Assembly: GCF_012939955.1 (NCBI RefSeq) | Contig: NZ_SPMY01000045.1 | Location: forward strand, 1-64,000 | DNA length: 64,000 nucleotides | Reading direction: 5' to 3' | From: Candidatus Accumulibacter phosphatis | GTDB taxonomy: Bacteria > Pseudomonadota > Gammaproteobacteria > Burkholderiales > Rhodocyclaceae | Part shown: positions 60,918 to 64,000 of the stretch, one piece after another | Layout: each line of letters begins with the position of its first letter | Position numbering within the stretch: position 1 is the first letter of the stretch | The notes under the pieces: model-generated | Told to the model about the DNA's origin: nothing | What the model saw: only the letters and a program-made list of their open reading frames with translations | Database searches by the model: none | Program-made: the position numbers and the translations under genes

Positions 60918-61793
60918 CTACCGCCCTCCCTTGGCACGTCTCCCGACAACAATCAGCGCGACAGTGGCCACGGCGACAAACAGCATCATCGGCTCAATCG
61001 CTTCTCCCAGCAATAATGCGGAAAATCCCAGCGTAAGAAATAGTTGGAGCAACTGTACCTGACTCACTTTGGCAATTCCGCCCATGAGCAATCCGCGATA
61101 CCAGAAGAAAAATCCGATCCACTGACTCATCAGGCCCAGATAAACAAAAGCCAGCCACCCTGTCAAAGGCACTGCGGCCAGGCTAACCGGGCTTACGTAT
61201 AACATATACGGCAGCGTCACTGGCAAGCCCGCGAGTAGCGCCCAGGAAATCACTTCCGGACCGCTGATGTACTTTGTGGCGATTGCTCCACAGGCATAGC
61301 CAAGCGCTCCGAGCAAAACCCCCATCAGCAGTAGAGCATCAGGGGTATGCAATGTTCCCGAGGCATGAACCCAGGCGTATCCGCAGACCAGGCAAGTGCC
61401 AACTGCGGCACAAACCCAGAAGGCGGCTGGCAGGCGTTCGCGATTCAGGCTGGCGCCGATAACGGCGGTGGCCAGAGGAAGAATGCCGTTGATAACCGCC
61501 GAGTGACTCGATGACACCCATTGCAGGGCAAGGGTATTGAGCAATGGCCAGCCAAAGACAACGCCTGCTGTTGTGCCAAGCAAAGGCCACCAGGCTTCAC
61601 GGGGAGGTGGTTTTCGCTTTGTCAGAAGCAGATAGGCCATGCCGGCGAATGCTGCCAACACCGCGCGCCCGGCCCAGACAAACCATGCCGACATCAGGTC
61701 GCCGGAAAGCGCGATTTTTGTGATCGGCATTGTTAGGCTGAAAATCAGTACGCCAAGAGCGCCCAATATCAAACCACGGACAGACGGAGTCAT
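60918..61793 (-). CDS. EamA/DMT-family transporter
   Basis: 291 residues with ten predicted membrane helices in two EamA repeats. The first begins GLILGALGVLIFSLTMPITK and the second around LLLMGVLLGALGYACGAIAT. DMT exporters of this type move amino acids or metabolites out of the cell; the substrate is unknown. The ATG at 61793 gives MTPSVRGLI; a Met one codon upstream is also possible. It ends in a basic tail (VVGRRAKGGR). It has no obvious operon partner. Confidence 0.9.
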   Translation of the reverse strand: MTPSVRGLILGALGVLIFSLTMPITKIALSGDLMSAWFVWAGRAVLAAFAGMAYLLLTKRKPPPREAWWPLLGTTAGVVFGWPLLNTLALQWVSSSHSAVINGILPLATAVIGASLNRERLPAAFWVCAAVGTCLVCGYAWVHASGTLHTPDALLLMGVLLGALGYACGAIATKYISGPEVISWALLAGLPVTLPYMLYVSPVSLAAVPLTGWLAFVYLGLMSQWIGFFFWYRGLLMGGIAKVSQVQLLQLFLTLGFSALLLGEAIEPMMLFVAVATVALIVVGRRAKGGR

Positions 61794-61907
61794 CAAGAGT
61801 GGGTCCCTGAGTCAAGAGCGCCATCTAAGTCTGCCGGCGATGATGGCAGGCCTCAACTGACTGGCGGATTATCGCGGCAGAGCCGTCTTCGCCAAAATGC
61901 CTTCGCC

Positions 61908-61929
61908 AAAAAAAATGCCGCGCGCGGCA
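61908..61929 (-). terminator. Rho-independent terminator after ABC-binding-protein gene
   Basis: On the minus strand the perfect palindrome TGCCGCGCGCGGCA is followed by eight T (plus-strand A8, 61908-61915). It is about 50 bases downstream of the solute-binding-protein stop at 61977 and oriented to terminate its transcript. A further GC-rich inverted sequence lies just before it. Confidence 0.8.
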
Positions 61930-61976
61930 CTCGGCGCGCGCGGGCAATTGCGGGGAGGCGCCCGCCCCCCATTGGA

Positions 61977-63707
61977 TCAGCGAACCTTGCCGGCCTTCCA
62001 CGCGTTCAGCAGCGTCTCATAGGCGATGGTCTCACCCTTGGGCTTTTCGTTAGCCAGTTTCTTCCACGGAGCGCCCTTGTCGCTCAGCCACTTGCTCGGG
62101 TCGCTCTTCGGGTTCAGCTTCGGTGGGCAGTGAGCCATGCCGGCGCGCTCGAGGCGAGCCATCACCTGGTCCATCTCCTCGGCGAGGTTGTCCATCGCCT
62201 GTTGTGGAGTCTTCTCGCCGGTCACGGCGACAGCCACGTTCTTCCACCACAACTGCGCCAGCTTCGGGTAATCCGGCACGTTGGTGCCGGTCGGCGTCCA
62301 CGCGACGCGTGCCGGGCTGCGATAGAACTCGACCAGGCCACCCAGCTTGGGGGCCATGTCGGTCATCGCCTGGCTCTGGATGTCGGACTCACGAATCGGC
62401 GTCAGGCCGACGATGGTCTTCTTCAGCGAGGTCGTCTTGGCGGTGATGAACTGCGCGTACAGCCAGGCAGCGGCCGTCTTGTCGGCGTCGTGCGCCGCAA
62501 AGAAAGTCCATGAGCCGACGTCCTGGTAGCCGTTCTGCATGCCCTGCTTCCAGTACGGGCCGTTCGGGCCGGGGGCCATGCGCCACTTCGGAGTGCCGTC
62601 GGCGTTAACCACCGGCAGGCCGGCCTTGATCATGTCGGCGGTGAACGCCGTGTACCAGAAGATCTGCTGCGCGATCTGGCCTTGCGCGGGCACCGGGCCG
62701 GCTTCGCCGAAAGTCATGCCGGTGGCCTCTTTCGGGGCGTATTGCTTCATCCAGTCGACATACTTGGTCAAGGCGTACACCCCGGCCGGCGAGTTGACGG
62801 CGCCGCCGCGCGAGACCGAGGCGCCGACCGGCGTGCACTTGTCGTCGGCGACGCGAATCCCCCATTCGTCGACCGGCATGCCGTTCGGGATGCCGATGTC
62901 GGCCGTGCCGGCCATCGACAGCCAGGCGTCGGTGAAACGCCAGCCCAGCGAAGGATCTTTCTTGCCGTAGTCCATATGGCCGTACACCGGCTTGCCTTCG
63001 ATGCTCTTCACCTCATCGCTGAAGAAGGCGGCGATGTCTTCATAGGCGCTCCAGTTCAGTGGTACGCCGAGTTCGTAGCCGTATTTGGCCTTGAACCGGT
63101 CTTTCAGGTCCTGGCGCGCGAAGAGGTCGGCGCGAAACCAGTACAGGTTGGCGAACTGCTGGTCGGGAAGCTGATACAGCTTGCCGTCCGGTGCGGTCGT
63201 GAAGCTGGTGCCAATGAAATCCTTCAGGTCCAGTCCTGGGTTCGTCCACTCCTTGCCCTTGCCGGCCATGTAGTCGGTCAGGTTCATGATCTTGCCGTAG
63301 CGATAGTGGGTGCCAATCAGGTCGGAGTCGGAAATCCAGCCGTCGTAGATGGACCTGCCCGACTGCATCGAGGTCTGCAGTTTCTCGACGACATCGCCCT
63401 CCTGGATCAGGTCGTGCTTGACCTTGATGCCGGTGATCTCCTCGAAGGCCCTGGCCAGGGTCTTCGATTCATACTCGTGGGTGGTGATGGTCTCGGATAC
63501 GACCGAGATCTCATTGACTCCCCTGGCTTGCAGCTTCTTGGCGGCGTCGATGAACCACTTCATCTCGGCCATCTGCTGATCCTTGTTCAGCGTCGATGGC
63601 TGGAACTCGGTATCAATCCATTTTTTGGCCTCGGATTCGCCGGCCCAGGCCTGACTGGCGAGCGCGCAAGCGATAGTGAGGGCCATCGTCGTGTGGCGTA
63701 GTTTCAT
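61977..63707 (-). CDS. ABC transporter solute-binding protein (GlpV-like)
   Basis: About 576 residues, large for this class. The signal peptide is MALTIACALASQAWA. The mature protein has the family-1 binding-protein fold with ARGVNEISVVSETITTHEYE, LTDYMAGKGKEWTNPGLDLK, QLPDQQFANLYWFRADLFAR and GSWTFFAAHDADKTAAAWLY. It resembles the glycerol-binding GlpV of rhizobia, and the DUF2160 gene upstream belongs to the same type of operon (glpSTPQUV in Rhizobium). The substrate is therefore probably glycerol or a related polyol, by inference. Start ATG 63707 has GAGGAGAC upstream. Last gene of its operon. Confidence 0.88.
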   Translation of the reverse strand: MKLRHTTMALTIACALASQAWAGESEAKKWIDTEFQPSTLNKDQQMAEMKWFIDAAKKLQARGVNEISVVSETITTHEYESKTLARAFEEITGIKVKHDLIQEGDVVEKLQTSMQSGRSIYDGWISDSDLIGTHYRYGKIMNLTDYMAGKGKEWTNPGLDLKDFIGTSFTTAPDGKLYQLPDQQFANLYWFRADLFARQDLKDRFKAKYGYELGVPLNWSAYEDIAAFFSDEVKSIEGKPVYGHMDYGKKDPSLGWRFTDAWLSMAGTADIGIPNGMPVDEWGIRVADDKCTPVGASVSRGGAVNSPAGVYALTKYVDWMKQYAPKEATGMTFGEAGPVPAQGQIAQQIFWYTAFTADMIKAGLPVVNADGTPKWRMAPGPNGPYWKQGMQNGYQDVGSWTFFAAHDADKTAAAWLYAQFITAKTTSLKKTIVGLTPIRESDIQSQAMTDMAPKLGGLVEFYRSPARVAWTPTGTNVPDYPKLAQLWWKNVAVAVTGEKTPQQAMDNLAEEMDQVMARLERAGMAHCPPKLNPKSDPSKWLSDKGAPWKKLANEKPKGETIAYETLLNAWKAGKVR

Positions 63708-63797
63708 TGGTCGTCTCCTCGGTGCACATGCATCCCCGTGAATAGCCTTGCTCAGCACGGCCCCGGGGACGCTGCGGGCCGGATTCGAGAAAACCAT

Positions 63798-64000
63798 TCA
63801 GCCTTTTCGCATCACCAGTAGCAGCGCGGCGATTGAAATGGCAAAACTGATCCAGATGCTCGGATCCTGCTCAAGCGTCAACCACTCGGCGAATTTTCCC
63901 GACAGCCCGACGAAGGCCAGATTGATGTAGGCGGCGCCGAGCAGTCCGATGAACAGGCGATCGCCACGCGTCGTTGCCATGGGCAGAAAGCCCTTGCGCA
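63798..64000 (-). CDS. DUF2160 small membrane protein, N-terminus beyond window
   Basis: The frame runs from the right edge (RKGFLPMATTRGDRLFIGLL) to a stop at 63798. Two hydrophobic helices (RLFIGLLGAAYINLAFVGLS and SIWISFAISIAALLLVM) match the last two-thirds of DUF2160 proteins, which have about 90 residues and a first helix upstream of the window. The internal ATG at 63980 is probably not the start, because RKGFLP is conserved before it. It is linked to glycerol ABC transporter operons and lies 90 bases before the solute-binding-protein gene. Confidence 0.82.
   Translation of the reverse strand, partial: RKGFLPMATTRGDRLFIGLLGAAYINLAFVGLSGKFAEWLTLEQDPSIWISFAISIAALLLVMRKG

Overview
The window looks like chromosomal DNA of a GC-rich betaproteobacterium, most likely in or near the Rhodocyclales (a 'Candidatus Accumulibacter'-like genome is my best guess). 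That placement is inference. It rests on the overall gene set: acnB, psd, deoxynucleoside kinase next to panB/panC/panD, a KorCAB-type 2-oxoglutarate:ferredoxin oxidoreductase, BenE, and a GlpV-like solute-binding protein with a DUF2160 partner. No rRNA, CRISPR array, replication origin or complete prophage was found. One tRNA, Arg(CCT), is present.

Layout. 1-11.3 kb is an eroded accessory region. It holds a few intact genes (exported proteins, a DsrE-like protein, a thioredoxin/DsbD-like membrane protein, a TacT/TacA-type toxin-antitoxin pair, an alpha/beta hydrolase, a WGR-like protein) among gene and transposon remnants and a 167-bp fold-back MITE. 11.3-17.05 kb is a tight six-gene minus-strand phospholipid cluster (CDP-alcohol phosphatidyltransferase, hydrolase-methyltransferase fusion, PAP2-dual-specificity phosphatase fusion, small membrane protein, acyltransferase, CdsA-like enzyme). 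17.8-26.6 kb is a minus-strand cluster that looks like an NTP-dependent conflict (anti-phage) system: AlbA_2/Schlafen-type protein, ParA-like ATPase, TIR-iSTAND protein, MoxR ATPase, membrane-anchored vWA-like/TIR protein, and FGE-sulfatase protein. It is followed on the same strand by a type I restriction-modification locus (26.9-33.1 kb). Together these form a defence island of about 15 kb.

33.3-57.9 kb is mostly housekeeping: aconitase B, a TrmB-like methyltransferase, DusC, a CsgG-like lipoprotein, a macrodomain protein, a rhodanese, KorCAB, phosphatidylserine decarboxylase, a pentapeptide protein, a cytoplasmic chemoreceptor with a CZB domain, a deoxynucleoside kinase, pantothenate biosynthesis, an NYN/LOTUS protein, a patatin lipoprotein, BenE and the ABC-F protein Uup. 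58-64 kb has the tRNA, transposase remnants, an AT-richer class A beta-lactamase gene, a DMT exporter, and the start of a glycerol-type ABC transporter locus that runs off the window.

Two cross-cutting observations matter for anyone using this sequence. First, seven otherwise intact genes (TPR protein, small membrane protein, CDP-alcohol phosphatidyltransferase, pentapeptide protein, panB, uup, beta-lactamase) are each broken at a homopolymer of 7 or 8 bases, and in every case removing exactly one base restores the frame. A systematic sequencing or assembly artefact is the likeliest cause. Second, several families of short palindromic intergenic repeats recur, and one REP-like hairpin lies in frame inside hsdM.
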